Origin: Chaetomium olivaceum
Taxonomy: Eukaryota; Ascomycota; Sordariomycetes; Sordariales; Chaetomiaceae
DNA length: 64,000 nt
Assembly (NCBI GenBank): GCA_039881045.1
Contig: JAYWVB010000031.1
Coordinates: 186,001-250,000, forward strand
Direction: 5' to 3'
The first letter of the stretch is position 1; each line of letters opens with the position of its first letter. Made by a program: the position numbers and the translations under genes. This document shows positions 42,710-54,934 of the stretch, piece by piece. The notes under the pieces were generated by a model, which saw only the letters and a program-made list of their open reading frames with translations, was not told where the DNA came from and did not search any database.

Positions 42710-43795
42710 ATGGGTTTGACACTCAGAGCTTTTTTCCTGGCGGCATCGGCGACGCGGGTCCTCGCATCATGCGCCCACGGAACATTCCTCCGGCCACGCG
42801 CTGAGGGCGGGACCGTTGAGGTCGCCACGTTTGGATATACCGGGGCTATTGTATGCATCCCCCCATGAACCTTCATGACAGAGACTCCCGACTAACACAG
42901 ACATAAGGGACCCCTCAACTGGGCAGCACTCGAGTCCCCAGTCAACGGCGTGTGCGCCACCGGCACCAACCAGTCCCCTATCGACATGGTCGACGGCGTA
43001 TTCAGCCTCCTTCAGGGGTCCGACATCGAGCTGACCGTCACGACATGCCCGATGGCGCCGAGTTTGAGAACCTGGGTACCACAGTTGAGGTGATCACCCA
43101 GGGTGGCTCGCTGGCGGTCGCTGGCAAGACATTCGAGCTCCAACAATTCCATTTCCATCTGCCTAGCGAGCACCTCGATAACGGCACAAGCCAAGCCAGT
43201 ACGTCACCTATCATCCGTTCTGATAGCTGTTTTGCGAGGTACTGACCCCTATCCAGTGGAGATGCACATGGTCTTCCAGTCCGCCGCCCAAGAGATCGCA
43301 GTCATCGGCACCTACATCAACATCGCCGACGCCGCCGCCCCCGCTCCCGCGCCAGCCAAGCGCTCGCGCATCTTCGGCCGCCAGGAAGCGACCCCTCCCC
43401 CCGCCGGCGGCGCCATCGCAGCTTCCACCCTTCTCGAGACCATCTTCTCGGTCGTCGACCAGATCGCCGTCCCCGGCACCAAGGTCACCACCCCGCCGCT
43501 CGTCATGTCCGAGGTGGTGGACGTCCTCAAGGCCAACGCCTTCCAGATCTATGCCGGCTCCCTCACCACCCCGCCCTGCAGCGAAGGCGTCAGCTGGCAT
43601 GTTTCGACTGCGCGTCTGGGGGTTACTCCGGCGTCCTTTACCAAGGCCCGGGACGTCATTGGGTTCAACTCGCGTTTCCCCCAAAACAAGCCGGGTGAGC
43701 CCAACTTGTTGATGATGTCAGCGCTGGGGTCGGCTTCGGCGGCGGTTGTAGCTATGGCCGGGGGTGGAGTGGTGGCGGCGACGCCAGCGGAGTAA
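42710..43795 (+). CDS. Secreted alpha-carbonic anhydrase (one frameshift)
   Basis: Likely exons are 42710-42850, 42908-43198 and 43257-43795. A signal peptide (MGLTLRAFFLAASATRVLAS) is followed by FGYTGAIGPLNWAAL and GTNQSPIDMVDG, the alpha-CA N-terminal pattern. FHFHLPSEH supplies two zinc-binding histidines and MEMHMVFQS the third; LTTPPCSEGVSWHV is the conserved substrate-pocket loop. It interconverts CO2 and bicarbonate outside the cell. Between ELTV and DMPDGAEFENLG one base is missing (about 43036-43045), which breaks the frame in exon 2; every other motif is intact. An Ala/Pro-rich insertion (AAAPAPAPAKR) and a hydrophobic Gly/Ala tail (ASAAVVAMAGGGVVAA) are also seen; the tail may be a GPI signal. 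Confidence 0.88.
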
Positions 43796-44481
43796 GGTGG
43801 AGTTGACGAGTGGAGGTGGGGTGGGTGACTGGCCTGGTGGGTCGGGTGGGTGTGAAGTAACGCATGGTGTTTTGGGAATAGATGGATACCTAGATGCTGG
43901 GAGTTTGGGGTGATTGGTTGGTTGGCGGCGGTCTGTGTATGTCTATGGAGAACCCAGATGCTTGTCAGGAAACTAGCTTATGTTGGGTTTATCGGAATAC
44001 CGTCAGAAATATGAAAATGCTGAGCCAGCTTACCTTTCCACCTTGTTGTTACGACAATTGGTTCCACACATTGGTTGACCGGTGGCTTGCTAATCAGAGG
44101 CCCGTCCGAACCTGCGGATGAGATGAAAGTCTAGACGTGCTGCACCCATAACAACAAACCTGTTGTTTATTTATTTTGGGAGTTACTGAGCACACCTTTG
44201 GCTCCCTACTTAGCTATGCGGAGACCTATCACTGAAAATGTTCTCTCCTTCTCTACCTTCACTAAGTTGTTTAAGTGATGGATCATGCCCAACGACACAT
44301 TATCCGAACGGACTCACTGTTTGCTGAACAACGATCATGATACGCACCAAATCCCAACCATCAAAACTTGCTATCACTTTTGACCATTTATTCCCCCATA
44401 ACTCACTCACACCATAAACGGCTATTCTTGCCAGAGCGGATAGCGAACTCTAATACTTTACCGATATTAAGAGACATAGTA
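43796..44481. other. Intergenic
   Basis: About 0.7 kb, AT-rich. Nothing recognised. Confidence 0.5.
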
Positions 44482-45540
44482 ATGTGCGTTCAAAGTCTCA
44501 TCGCACTCTGGTGGTACGTACTTCAAGCTCACACTGGACGCGATTAGCGTTCTCCGTTTTTTCTCAGGATGCTGATAGACACGACTAACTCCGTCATAGC
44601 CCCTGCAAAGAACATACATTCGATAAAAGTAATCCCGGCCCTGGCACGTGGGGTGCTTTTCGAGGGGACGCCAAAGGCCATATCATCACCCGCTTGGTCT
44701 TCACGGGCGCCTACATCTGGTGCGATGACTACGTTCGCTCGCCCAATTTTGCGGCCAGTTTCCATGCCAACCCCCCAAACTGCCCCAATGGCAGCCTGGA
44801 GACCGACTATGAGCGTATGTACGCCTCCCCATGAGGGAAGCATGTAACCCAGCTAACACGTCCTGGCAGACTACTGCTCCCGCACCCTTTGCGCCGACTG
44901 CATGGGCCGGAGCTGCTCTGTCCCTACAGAAGGCTCGTCTGCGTACTACGCCGGCCCACACGAGCTTATCGCAGCTAGTATGGCGGAGATGTCCACTAGG
45001 CTTGCTAACTTGGAAAAAGACACCATCACCGGTGACACCGAGAAGCCGAAATCTTCGCAAAGGCCTAAAAAAGACAAGAGCAAGTCAAACCACAAGAGCA
45101 AGTCAAACCACAAGAGCAAGTCAAACCACAAGAGCAAGTCAAACCACAAGAGCAAGTCAAACCACAAGAGCAAGTCAAAGCCCAAGACGGATGGGGCTCC
45201 GCTGAGAGTCATCGACCTCCGCGAGGACGACGCCGCCGACATCGCGCTGCTCAAGGCCCAGAGGACGGCCAACAAGGGCAAGATGAAGGCCATCGACAAC
45301 TTCGAAAACCAAAATAGTGTCCGGCAGCCAGGCGTCATTGCTAAAGATTTTCTCTCCTGCCCAATCAACATGAATCCCATCGGGCGAAAGACCCTCGCTG
45401 ACAGAATCGGCGACAAGCCAAGGCCAAGAATCGCGCCCGTACTTTCACCCGAAGACCTGGCGGAGCTCGATGCTCTCCCACTACTCGTCCTTGATGAGGG
45501 CAAAGCGGACAAGGGTACCAATGCCGACAATGAAGACTAA
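44482..45540 (+). CDS. Cys-rich protein with Lys/Ser/Asn/His repeat, unknown function
   Basis: Exons 44482-44513, 44600-44814 and 44870-45540 join in one frame to 305 residues. The N-terminal third carries many Cys and His residues in pairs (LWCPCKEHTF, AYIWCDDYV, EHYCSRTLCADCMGRSC) and could bind zinc; conserved-looking GTWGAFRGDAKGHIITR lies between. A helix (LIAASMAEMSTRLANLEKD) leads into five KSKSNH units encoded by an 18-bp tandem repeat, then KSKSKPK. The C-terminal third is charged and unrecognised (VIDLREDDAADIALLKAQ). No signal peptide, so an intracellular and perhaps nucleic-acid-associated role is possible (inference). The tiny first exon is the least secure part; a GACTAAC branch site precedes its acceptor. 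Confidence 0.6.
45076..45180 (+). repeat. 18-bp minisatellite in coding sequence
   Basis: Five perfect 18-bp units (AAGAGCAAGTCAAACCAC) plus a partial sixth. They encode KSKSNH. Perfect identity implies recent expansion or homogenisation and likely length variation among strains. Confidence 0.95.
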
Positions 45541-47146
45541 AAGCGCCGGGATGTCAAGGTTACATACTCGCTCCCTAACAATCTTCCCTCCAACCTCGTC
45601 CACAGACTTGAAGATACCGCTCCACTGCCGCAAATATTGCCGAGCCCAGTGTCCGCTTGTGGGCTACCCTGGACGTGGCGCGCTTCGCTGGCCTACATTG
45701 AATGTCTCATGGGAGCTGACCAGCCGAGGCTGCCGACTCGGGGAATGGTTAGGTTCGTTCCGTACAAAGGCCTCGGCCAGGATAAGGAGAACCGTGAGGA
45801 GGTTACGCGTCCCAATAGAAGGTGCAGCGAGGTCGTGACTCGGTTTGCTTGTGATCCATCGGAGGTGGTAGGCAGGCGATGCTGTGGACAGAATGACGTT
45901 CATGTACGGTTTTAGATCGAGCTCTACTGAGCTCGATACTTGGGAGCCCCCCAAGGATCAGTTCCTCTTTTCTCAAGAGCTCTCTATTCACAATACCTCT
46001 GCGAGATTAGCTAGGAATTAGATCAGGCATCGCTTGTGATTCAACCTGAGGCCTACTGTCCAAACCTATGCCCTCCTGTTTAAAATTTTTACTTCTGGAT
46101 TCAGTTCCTAGTTAACAGTCCCTGACAAGTTCGTAGCAAAAGTAAAAATCACCCAGGGTATACCAGGACCAAGAATAAGGGGAGTCTTGAGTGCAAATAC
46201 TTTGTACTTAGGTACCTTATTGGAACCTTTCTGTACTACGTCAAGCAAGGCGAGTAATTCCACCACTGCAGGTCCCTCTTCTATTCGGGGACGCAAACAC
46301 GGTCAGAACTTGAACGAATGCATATTTGTGTTCAAGTTGTGCCCTGTGCATTCAGCGTTCTCAGTGCTTTGTGAGCCCCCCCCCCCGCAAGGCTAAGTCG
46401 TCTAATCTGACGCTCGCCCGTTTCGGTGGCACCGAATGTGCGTCGATCTCAACCGTGCGCTCGGAAATGGCCGCCGTCACGAAACCGTTTAACAACTTAA
46501 TGACACGGATAATTAATTCCAGCACAACGCGACATGTCTCACTTCCCTAACGCCACCAACAGCACAGCCATCCGAAGTCCCGGAGTGAGACGGGAGTTAG
46601 CGAGACGCCATCCCCGGGGTTGATGAGATCTGTTGGTACCCATCCGTGATCTACAACAGGAGCCACAAGTGGAACCAGTTGATCGAACATCCCAAAGAGG
46701 AACCCAGAGGACCGGTTCACGGGTAAATGCTGCTTCTAAAAAGAAGTCGGAGCCTCCATCGAAGGCCGGATTCAGCGGTTCAGTGCAGGGTCAGTGAGGC
46801 GTACGAAGCATCAGTGACGCGTCAGGCGGAGAGGATGATGGGGACGCCCAGTTGGCTGAATGAGGCCGAAGGTAATTATTCGTTATCGTCAATAACTTTT
46901 GGCTACTATACAGAATAAACAGTACAAGCCCCTCGTATAAGCTGGGTATGAGAACCTGAAGAAAGACAAACTCCAAGCCCGAGACTCTCCACAACGCAAG
47001 CTCGCTCTCCATGCCTCCATCAAACACCATCCCAGAGGAAAAAAAAAGAAAAGATCCGAACCTACGTAGAGCGTGTTCACGTCCGAGAAAGGAAAAACAA
47101 CTCCCCCACCAATACACCTAAGTCCTCTCAACCCTGTACGTTTCCG
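45541..47146. other. Intergenic
   Basis: About 1.6 kb, AT-rich between 45950 and 46300. A run of 11 C occurs near 46376-46386. No gene recognised. Confidence 0.5.
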
Positions 47147-48663
47147 TCACCATGATCCGTTCTGTCCGTGCGGGTTCGGAGGGGGCGCCCTCCCGCCACC
47201 CGACCCGGCCGAAGCCGAGTCGCGTTCCTCGTCCGACCGCCGCCCGGTCTGTATCTGGCTCCGGCGGTACTCATCGCCCAGGATCTCCTCCTGGGACGCG
47301 TTATCGCCGCCCTCCGTCCTCCCCCTCACCGTCGTGCGGGTGAAGGGCCCGTTGACGCCCAGCTTGACGTCGCTGAAGCTGACATCGTCGGTGCTGCCGT
47401 TGGTGGTCTTGTCGACGCAGGTGTCGTCAAGGCCGCTCTTGTTGCGGGAGTTGTTGGCGCTGGGCTGCTGCTTCTTGGAGCCGGCGATGGGCTTGCCGTC
47501 GGTGCCGACGAGGCCGCCGCCGATGGTGCGCAGGGGCACCGAGTTGTTCTCCTCGTCCTTGCCCCCGGATTGCTTCCGGTACCCGGCTGACGAGATCTCG
47601 CCGAAGAGGCGTCGGAATGCGCGCTTGTAGAGGGGCCGGCACACGGGGATTCCGATGCAGATCAGCGTGATGGCCATCTCGGCTGCGGACCAGACGATCA
47701 GGCCCACGCTGTCCTCTGTTGCGAGGCGAGATGGTTAGTTGGGCGGTGGGAAGAGGGTGGATGGGACAACATGGGCGCTTACTCAGGTAGTTGGGTGTGT
47801 AGAGGCCTTCAACTTCGGTGGTGCGTTTGATACCGGCGGCAGCCGCGCTGCGAGGGTCTTTAGTCATGGCTCAATGGTGGGTGGGGGTTTGAGTTGGCTT
47901 ACATCAAACCGAGACTCATACTACCAGCGATGGTGTACTTTTCGCGTTGCGGCATGTTGAGAGGCCATACGATGATCCAGGGGAAGATGGCAAAGAAGAA
48001 GTCGACCAAAATAGTGGAAACTGTTCAAGGTCCGGTTAACAAACTTCAGCAGAGCGGAGAGTGGGCTGGGGCAACGTACTGCACAGGATGTACGACGTCG
48101 GCCGCGTATCAATGGGGCAGTAGCCTCCCGGGATGCGGCGGTCATAGACGAAGTCTAGGGGGACACATGACAGCCAGAAGCACAGGACCTGGGCTGTTGA
48201 GAGTCAGCATGGAGGTCCGAAACCTGAACTCGAAGTTGAGCCTACCGATGGAGGCCAGCATGACTAGAGTCATAGCACTCCAGATGGCAATGCGGTGCCA
48301 GGCCACGGTGACAAGGCGAAGCAAGAAGAAGCCAAGCGAGGCTTTCGCGATGGCCATGCCGACAATAGCGAAACCCTGGCCAATGCACTCGTATAGTGTT
48401 GCTTGAACCACCACGTCCATGCTCCCTATCTCTTCCATCGTTTGTCCAAAGCCATAGGTGCCCGCGAGTGTGGTGAAGATGGTGAAGATGATCAAGAAGA
48501 CGAAGGCGACAAGGTAGACATGGTCGTCGAGGCCGTAGGATGCGAGACAAACGACGCGAGTGTAGAGCCGTAGGAGCAGGAAGAAGAACACCAGCGAGGC
48601 CAACAACCACATCACACCCAACGCCCAAGGGCCATCGCCCTTGATGCCCACCGGGGCCACCAT
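47147..48663 (-). CDS. PTH11-like / rhodopsin-domain seven-helix membrane protein
   Basis: Exons 48246-48663, 48080-48193, 47903-48020, 47783-47847 and 47147-47715 give 427 residues in one continuous frame. Hydrophobic helices include ALGVMWLLASLVFFFLLLRL, VYLVAFVFLIIFTIFTTLAG, GFAIVGMAIAKASLGFFLLR, FFFAIFPWIIVWPLNM and VGLIVWSAAEMAITLICIGI. LRLYTRV after helix 1 and the Asp in YGLDDHVYLVA, with RIPGGYCPID in the outer loop, match the fungal rhodopsin-like DUF that defines PTH11-type receptors. The ~150-residue cytosolic tail is polar and has possible phosphosites. It is a plasma-membrane receptor candidate for surface or nutrient sensing. An upstream in-frame Met at 48807 is less likely as the start. 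Confidence 0.9.
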
Positions 48664-51651
48664 CCTGTGACGGGAAACCGAGTCGAGAGGCCGAAGTTGA
48701 GGGTGGATAGTTAGTTGGGCGTTTAGCCGGTTGCCTTTGGTCGAAGAAACTGCTGCTGCTCCTGCGGGTGACCATGGACGTCGAAACAAGAACCGACACG
48801 GGGACAAGCGAAAGTTAAAGAATCGACTGATCCTGGGAAGGCAACCAGGCGATCAAGCCGCGCCCCAGATAGAGAAGAGCAACGATGTACTTCGTACACA
48901 GTAACTACACGGGGCTCAGCTCAGCCCGTCAGGTCACTGATAAAAAGAAATGATGTCGATCAGCCTCGTCAGGTTGAAGTCGAAACTGCAACTCTCTCTG
49001 GTCGTCGGGTCTGTGAAACCGCCCGGGGGTGGGGGGGTGGTTGCTGAGGCTGCACTGTGCCGCAACGGTTGATCATCTTTGCTTTCTGCAGACTGCGTTG
49101 GGATGAGTAGGGGTCATGAAAGAAGCCGGGTTTCTGGCCGGGGGTGGCTCCGGCAGCAACAGCCAACAAAAGGGGGGAGGATGCAAGGTCGAATCCCAAG
49201 TCTCTCGCCCCGCTCGGAGGCTTCGCTACCCTTGGGCTGGGTCCGAAGCAGGGACGGGGGGGCTCACAACCGAACACATCTCACTGGCTGGGGAGTCCCG
49301 GATGAGTCCGGCGGGCCTCCGTCGTGTCGAAGGATTTCAGTCGCCAAGGTTCTTTTTTGTTGCAGGATTCCCCCACGCCGAGGGAATGGGAGATGAAGGA
49401 AAAAGCAAAACTAAGTTTCCTTGTCGAGGACCAAAAAAACAACTCACGACTGCGATGCCGCCGCGGGCGACGATTGCTGTCTGCAGCCACCGCGCCATCT
49501 AAAGCCACAGAGTCACAACCGCCACGGTTGACCTGCACGTGTCTGGTGTCGCCATATTCGAGGGCGCTGAGATGCAGGGAAGCGGTGAGCATCCTTGTCC
49601 TTCGTCAAGTGCGCCTGGCATCATGCAGTTCTGGGCGTGTTTCGACAAGACTCATGAAGAAGTGATCGATCCGCTGTTGTTTTTACAAGCCCACAAACTT
49701 GGGCAAAAAGTCAAAACGCAATTCCGCGGCAGGGAAACAGACAGCGTCGAAGCAAGAGGGGAGTTCACCACCCGTGGCATGGGAGAATTTCCTGATCCGT
49801 CGCAAGATTCGCATGCTACCCATCGTGCGGCTGTCGTCGCCAACAACTGGCGCAATTGCATGGGAAGCTAGCCATCTAGCGCCGGCATGGATTCGGTCAG
49901 CAGCCAGCTCGACCGTGGGAAAAAAGAAACTCGACTGAGATAAATTGGCTGGATCGTGAGAAATTGAGACATGACGGCGCGGGTTACCGATAAACCCTTC
50001 GATCGGAATTAACTAGCGGGATCTGTCAAAACCCACAAGTCTTTAATGCTGAACACTATTTGTGTTCGAATCGCGTTGAAGCTGCGGAGAAGCAAAAGTA
50101 AGTGCAAAAGAATGGAAAGAATGGGAAGGTCGATGATCGAGTGGTTCTCGCCTGCTGATGCACATTGTCGCAGCCAATGTCTCAGCCCGGGAAAGAACAG
50201 CCCGAAGAGGTAGCAGCCGCCACCCCGCCTGCATCGGCCAATTCCCAACTTGCCGGAATTTCAAGCCACTGGACTCTGACCACCTGTAACTTCAAAACTG
50301 GAGGCTCTTGTTGGGTGCCGCAAACCCACCTAATCTGGGAGGTATTCCATACACTACCTCCAGCGGCAATGTTACAGTGCTCCTGCATCTGCCTTGGATG
50401 TCCATGCGGTTGGTTGCACTGCTTTTGAGCAACTGCCGATGTTTTCGGGTTTTCAGTTCCTACTTTGGCCTGACCCTCCACACCCCTTCGCATAGTTATT
50501 CCTTTCTGTTGCGGAGTGAAGTTGATTTCGAGAAGGACTGGATGATCGCCAATTCTCGGTCCCGAGGGAGGTAAGCAACCCCGCCAACGGCCACACCACC
50601 TGGACATGAACAAGACAGGATCATGCTGGAACACGACCATGACAACACGGGAAGTCCAACACGGGGAATCACGGCCGAGCCGAACCCCCTGTGTTCCTGG
50701 GACGCTTGGAGGGTTCAAGGTTGAAAAGAGGAGAACCCGGATGCGTTCAGAGCGAATAAAAGACCACCGTTCGGTCAGCCAGTGGAGAGGATAGGCTCGG
50801 GAGCGGGTTAGTGCTGATGCGGAACGGGAACGGTGGGGGTCATTTTGGTCCACCACCCTCCACCTCTCCCACTCTCCCTCTTCACACCAAGTTCACCAGC
50901 GGAACGGTATGTGGGGCCGCGAACCGCGTCTGTTTTGACTGCTGCCCAGAGGTTGCAGCGCAGCGTGACAACGCAAACCTTTTCAACAGGGAACAAAGTC
51001 GGTGGGTTGGCGCTCCAGGGGACTGGGCAAGCCCCCGTGGTAAGCCTGGCAAGCCGCACTTGAAATCTCGAAAGCAGCCCAGCTGGAGAAGACAAAAAGA
51101 AAGGGTGTCTCGCCAGGGAGATTGACGACATCACGCCATGTCAGGACCTTAAACCTCGAAGACATCAAGGGGCGTTTTAAGAAAGGAGGGAACTTCCGGA
51201 TCGAGCAACCATACGCTGTATATGATAGCGCAGGATATCGTGTACACTATCGTTTGCGATCCGCATGAGCGATGGGCCCTCGTTTCCAAGATCGGCCACA
51301 GAGAGGTGCACATCTGCATTTGTGCCCTGGAGCCCACCATACCAACCTCGTCCATGCCTGCATTGTAACATGCACCATCAACCCGCTAAATCACAATGGG
51401 AACAGCCAAGAGACTTGAAGTTCCTCCCCACCTGCATGCTAACGCCGTTCATAACGGGACCTCGCTGCTGTTACAATTCGGGGCCCGATCAGGGCCGCCT
51501 TCACCTTCCTGTGTCCTCTTCCTCACCTTTTTCTCATTCTCCCGCCTGCCGTGCCGCACAACAACAGCACAGAGTGCGGCTCTCTATTTCCACGTGCCTG
51601 CGGGAGTGAGTGTTTGTGTAGCCTGCAGTCGGCTTCCCCAGAGACTCCCCC
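48664..51651. other. Long intergenic region
   Basis: Almost 3 kb between divergent receptor and P450 genes. Several open frames on both strands overlap each other (for example minus 50182-50856), but none has a recognisable domain or a convincing start with coding-like composition. CT-rich stretches before 51652 form the P450 leader. A non-coding RNA or a small unconserved gene cannot be excluded. Confidence 0.45.
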
Positions 51652-53454
51652 ATGGCTTCTGCATCACCAGCCGCCAATGGCGGCATTCCCCCGGCGGAAG
51701 GATCCGCCTTGGATTTGACCGCGCTGCTCGCCGGCGTCTGGGGTAACAAGCTGAGCGCCCTGGTTCTCGGCCCGTCCGTCGCCGTTTTCCTGTGGTTCTT
51801 CGTCGCCTATCAGATGTCGCCCTTGAAGAAATACCCCGGCCCTTTCCTCGCAGGTATGTGGTCCAAGCTCGCAGCAAGCCATGGTACCCCTTTCTGACGT
51901 GAGAACCAGGATGGACGAACCTGTGGCGTGTGTGGCAGGTCATCTCGGGCGAGTATGCGCCCCGGATGAAGAAGCTGCACGAGAAGTACGGCCCGATCGT
52001 TCGCATCGGCCCGAACCTCCTGGACCTTGACATCCCGGAGCTGTACCGCGTCATCTACGGCACCGACGGGAAATGGGTCAAGTCGGACTTCTACAAGAAC
52101 AGCAGCTCCATCATCGATGGCAAGATCACCTACCACATGTTCTCCGAGGTGGACCCCACCCTTCATGCCCTGATCAAGCGCCCCGTGGTGCGCCACTACT
52201 CGGTGCCCGCCGTTCTGGTCATGGAGCCGTTGATGGACACCATCATTCAAGAGTTTATCGACACGCTGCAGAAGCGCTATGTTGAGCCCAAGAAGACGTG
52301 CGAGTTTGGCGAGTGGCTGAGCTACTGTGAGTACCTCCCCCTCCTATCCCCCACGGAACGGTTTACTAACCGACTCAGATGCATGGGACTTCATGGGCAT
52401 GGTGACCTTCAGCACAAAGTTCGGCTACATGGAGAAGGGCTGCGACTTTGATGGCACTCTCGCCATTGCGGACCAGTCGATCGACTACCTAGCGCTGTGC
52501 GGTCAGATGCCCTGGACCGACTACATCCTCGACAAGAACCCCATCTACCCGATCGGCCCGCCCAACATCGGCAACGTCACGCGCATCGCCGTGCAGAACC
52601 TGACGGCCCGCCTCAAGGGCGAGGACAAGAACTTCACCGAGGGCAGCCCCGACTTCCTGCAGTACTTTATCGAGTCCAAGTCCACCCACCCCGAGCTCGT
52701 CAACGACGGCAGCGTCATCGGCTACCTCCTCCTCAACCGTAAGCCAGCCACCCCCACTACCCCCTACCAACCCAACCTAACCTAACTGAACCCAACCCAA
52801 CCCACTAACACGCCACCCCCTCCCGTCACAGTCATCGCCGGCGCCGACACGACCGCCATCACCATGCGGGCGCTCTTCTACCACGTGCTCAAGAACCCGC
52901 GCGTGTTCGCGCGGCTGCAGGCCGACGTGCGCGCCGAGTTCGCGCCCTTCGAGCCCGCGGCGCACAACCGCGCCCGCGCGCTCCCCTACCTCGAGGCCGT
53001 CGTCAAAGAGACCCTGCGCTACCACCCGGCCGTGTCCATGATCATGGAGCGCATCGTTCCCGAAGGGGGCCTGACCTTGCCGGATGGCAGCGTGGTCCCG
53101 GCCGGCCAGATGGTCGGCATGAATCCGTACATTGTCGGCAGGAATAAGGATGTGTTTGGCGAGGACGCCGAGACGTTTAACCCCGATCGGTGGCTGCAGA
53201 GGGAGGGGGAGGGGGAGGAGGAGCATAAGGAGCGGATGGCGAGGTGGGGGCAGAGTTTGTTGGCGTTTGGTGGGGGTTATCGGATTTGCTTGGGGAGGAA
53301 TCTGAGCATGATGGAGGTGTATAAGGTTGTGCCGACGTTGTTGGCCAGCTTTGATATTGCGTTGGAGGACCCGAATGAGGAGTGGTGGACTTGTTCGAGG
53401 TGGTTTTATCGGACCAAGGGGGTTATTTGTAAGTTGAAGCCGAGGAGTTCGTGA
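51652..53454 (+). CDS. Cytochrome P450 monooxygenase
   Basis: Exons 51652-51853, 51910-52326, 52379-52738 and 52832-53454 give 533 residues. An N-terminal membrane anchor (about residues 35-58, SALVLGPSVAVFLWFFVAY) is followed by the hinge KKYPGPFLAGWTNLWR. The oxygen-binding helix reads LIAGADTTAITM, the ExxR motif KETLR, the PERF-like region FNPDRW, and the heme loop FGGGYRICLGR with Cys479 as the iron ligand. It should be an ER-bound monooxygenase using a P450 reductase. The hinge and overall pattern resemble pisatin-demethylase-like fungal P450s, which suggests detoxification or secondary metabolism, but the substrate is unknown. Confidence 0.95.
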
Positions 53455-53901
53455 GGGGCTTGGGTGGGGGTTGGTACTAGGGGCTTAGGTGTGTAGACGG
53501 TGACTTGTTGGATACCTGATGGCCATGCTTGAACATATGGTGCTGGTACTAGTAGGATACAAATGAGAATGCAATTTGTAAGCAGTGGCTCTCGCATGAT
53601 ATGATCATTGAACCATGCACCGATCGTTTGAAGCCGTGACTTGGCCAACCCCTACGCCGTAGGTCACGGGACACAAAGGGAAATATAGAAGTTCGAACAA
53701 AGGTTATTGTTCCCGAAGGCATATGACGCCACTCCAGACAACACACAATAGGGACCGTATTTGACTCCGCACACGGTAATGTGGAACAGCGGCATTGAAA
53801 CAACGGAAGCTACACGAATACAAGAGATATAATAATGGAACATTGCGGCTGGGCAGGTGGCACGATTGCCTTGATATATAATACAACTACTGAGCTAGAT
53901 A
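53455..53901. other. Intergenic
   Basis: About 0.45 kb, AT-rich. Nothing recognised. Confidence 0.5.
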
Positions 53902-54222
53902 ATGTTGAACCCACCCGCCTTTCAGCAAATATTCCACCATTTTAAACAATCCCCAAACTTCCAGGAACCTCTGGTTCCGGAAATCACAATGTGTGTCTAC
54001 TTCAAAACAACTCAATTTTGTGTCGCCTGCGACCGCATCCTGAAGGTCCACAGGAAACTGCAGAAGGCTTGCCCGAAATTTCCGACTTGCAACCGCATCG
54101 ATATCGGCTACGAATCCAATGTTTGCGTCCATTGCGGCTGTATAGCTCTATCTTATCAAAAGAAAAGAAAACAGCCCGATGACGACGATGACGATGAGGA
54201 GGGAGGTGCTAGTATTTTTTGA
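53902..54222 (+). CDS. Small Cys-rich acidic-tailed protein, unknown function
   Basis: A 106-residue single-exon frame (MLNPPAFQQIFHHFK); the Met at 53989 (MCVYFKTTQF) is an alternative and perhaps better start because the conserved-looking part begins there. Cysteines are arranged as FCVACDRI, KACPKFPTC and VCVHCGC, two CxxC knuckles plus two more, suggesting a small zinc-binding module. The tail is basic (KKRKQ) then strongly acidic (DDDDDDEEGG). Short fungal proteins with MC..C..C starts of this sort are common and uncharacterised. Confidence 0.5.
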   Translation: MLNPPAFQQIFHHFKQSPNFQEPLVPEITMCVYFKTTQFCVACDRILKVHRKLQKACPKFPTCNRIDIGYESNVCVHCGCIALSYQKKRKQPDDDDDDEEGGASIF

Positions 54223-54934
54223 TATTTTCGCTTCGGGCTGGACCACAGAGCTGCTGGTCTTGAGTGGCTATTAGCATCTGGAATTAATTATCGATTTAAT
54301 CAATTTCCAAGTTGCTGGAACCAAAGCTCAATAAATGTGAAGTTTCAGCTCTGAGATCTATTAATCTGGATCTTGAAATTTTTTAGATATTGTGGTGTAG
54401 CATTTATAATGTTTGAAGGTGTTCAAAGTCGTTTAATCCGACATGCTCCTGGTCATATCCAAAAAAAAGTGCGGCTTTACCACGACGACATCTCGGTACC
54501 TAATCAGCTGCAAATATTGATGGTTCATTATCTTGTAACACATGCGGTTGGATCATTTGACCGGACGGCAAGGCGCAAGGTGGCTTTTCTTGATTGGGCG
54601 TGGTGGCGTGGAGGACGTGGGGGGGTGCGTGGGCGGTGGTGAGAAAGCCTCGGAAAAAGGAGGCGGCCAAAGACACTCTGTTGTGGGCAACGGTGGAGAA
54701 GCCAAATCGAACTCGCACGAGATATACTGTAACCATAGATCGGGCACAACATGCAATGGCCTCGTCTCTGCGCCTGATTTTGGTTGGCTTCAACTGCGCC
54801 GCAAACGAAGTGGCTCGAACACGGGGAATGGTGCTCGCCTTCTGAACCGTAATATTATCAGTTAAAAGGCCGCGCCACGCTGATGGTAATTTTACTGCGA
54901 AAGCATCCAGGACAAGTGCCCCGAGAAGAATACG
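54223..54934. other. Intergenic
   Basis: About 0.7 kb. No coding signal. Confidence 0.5.

Noticed and set aside
45076..45180. Regular repeat considered as a CRISPR array
   Set aside because: The units are contiguous without spacers, lie inside a coding frame and the genome is eukaryotic.
1..48000. Programmed ribosomal frameshifting to explain the broken genes
   Set aside because: The sites share no slippery heptamer or downstream structure that I can see and differ in direction, so single-base indels are the simpler reading.
50182..50856. Minus-strand open frame of 224 codons
   Set aside because: No domain, membrane or signal features; heavily Arg/Trp/Cys-biased composition and overlapping equally long frames on the other strand.
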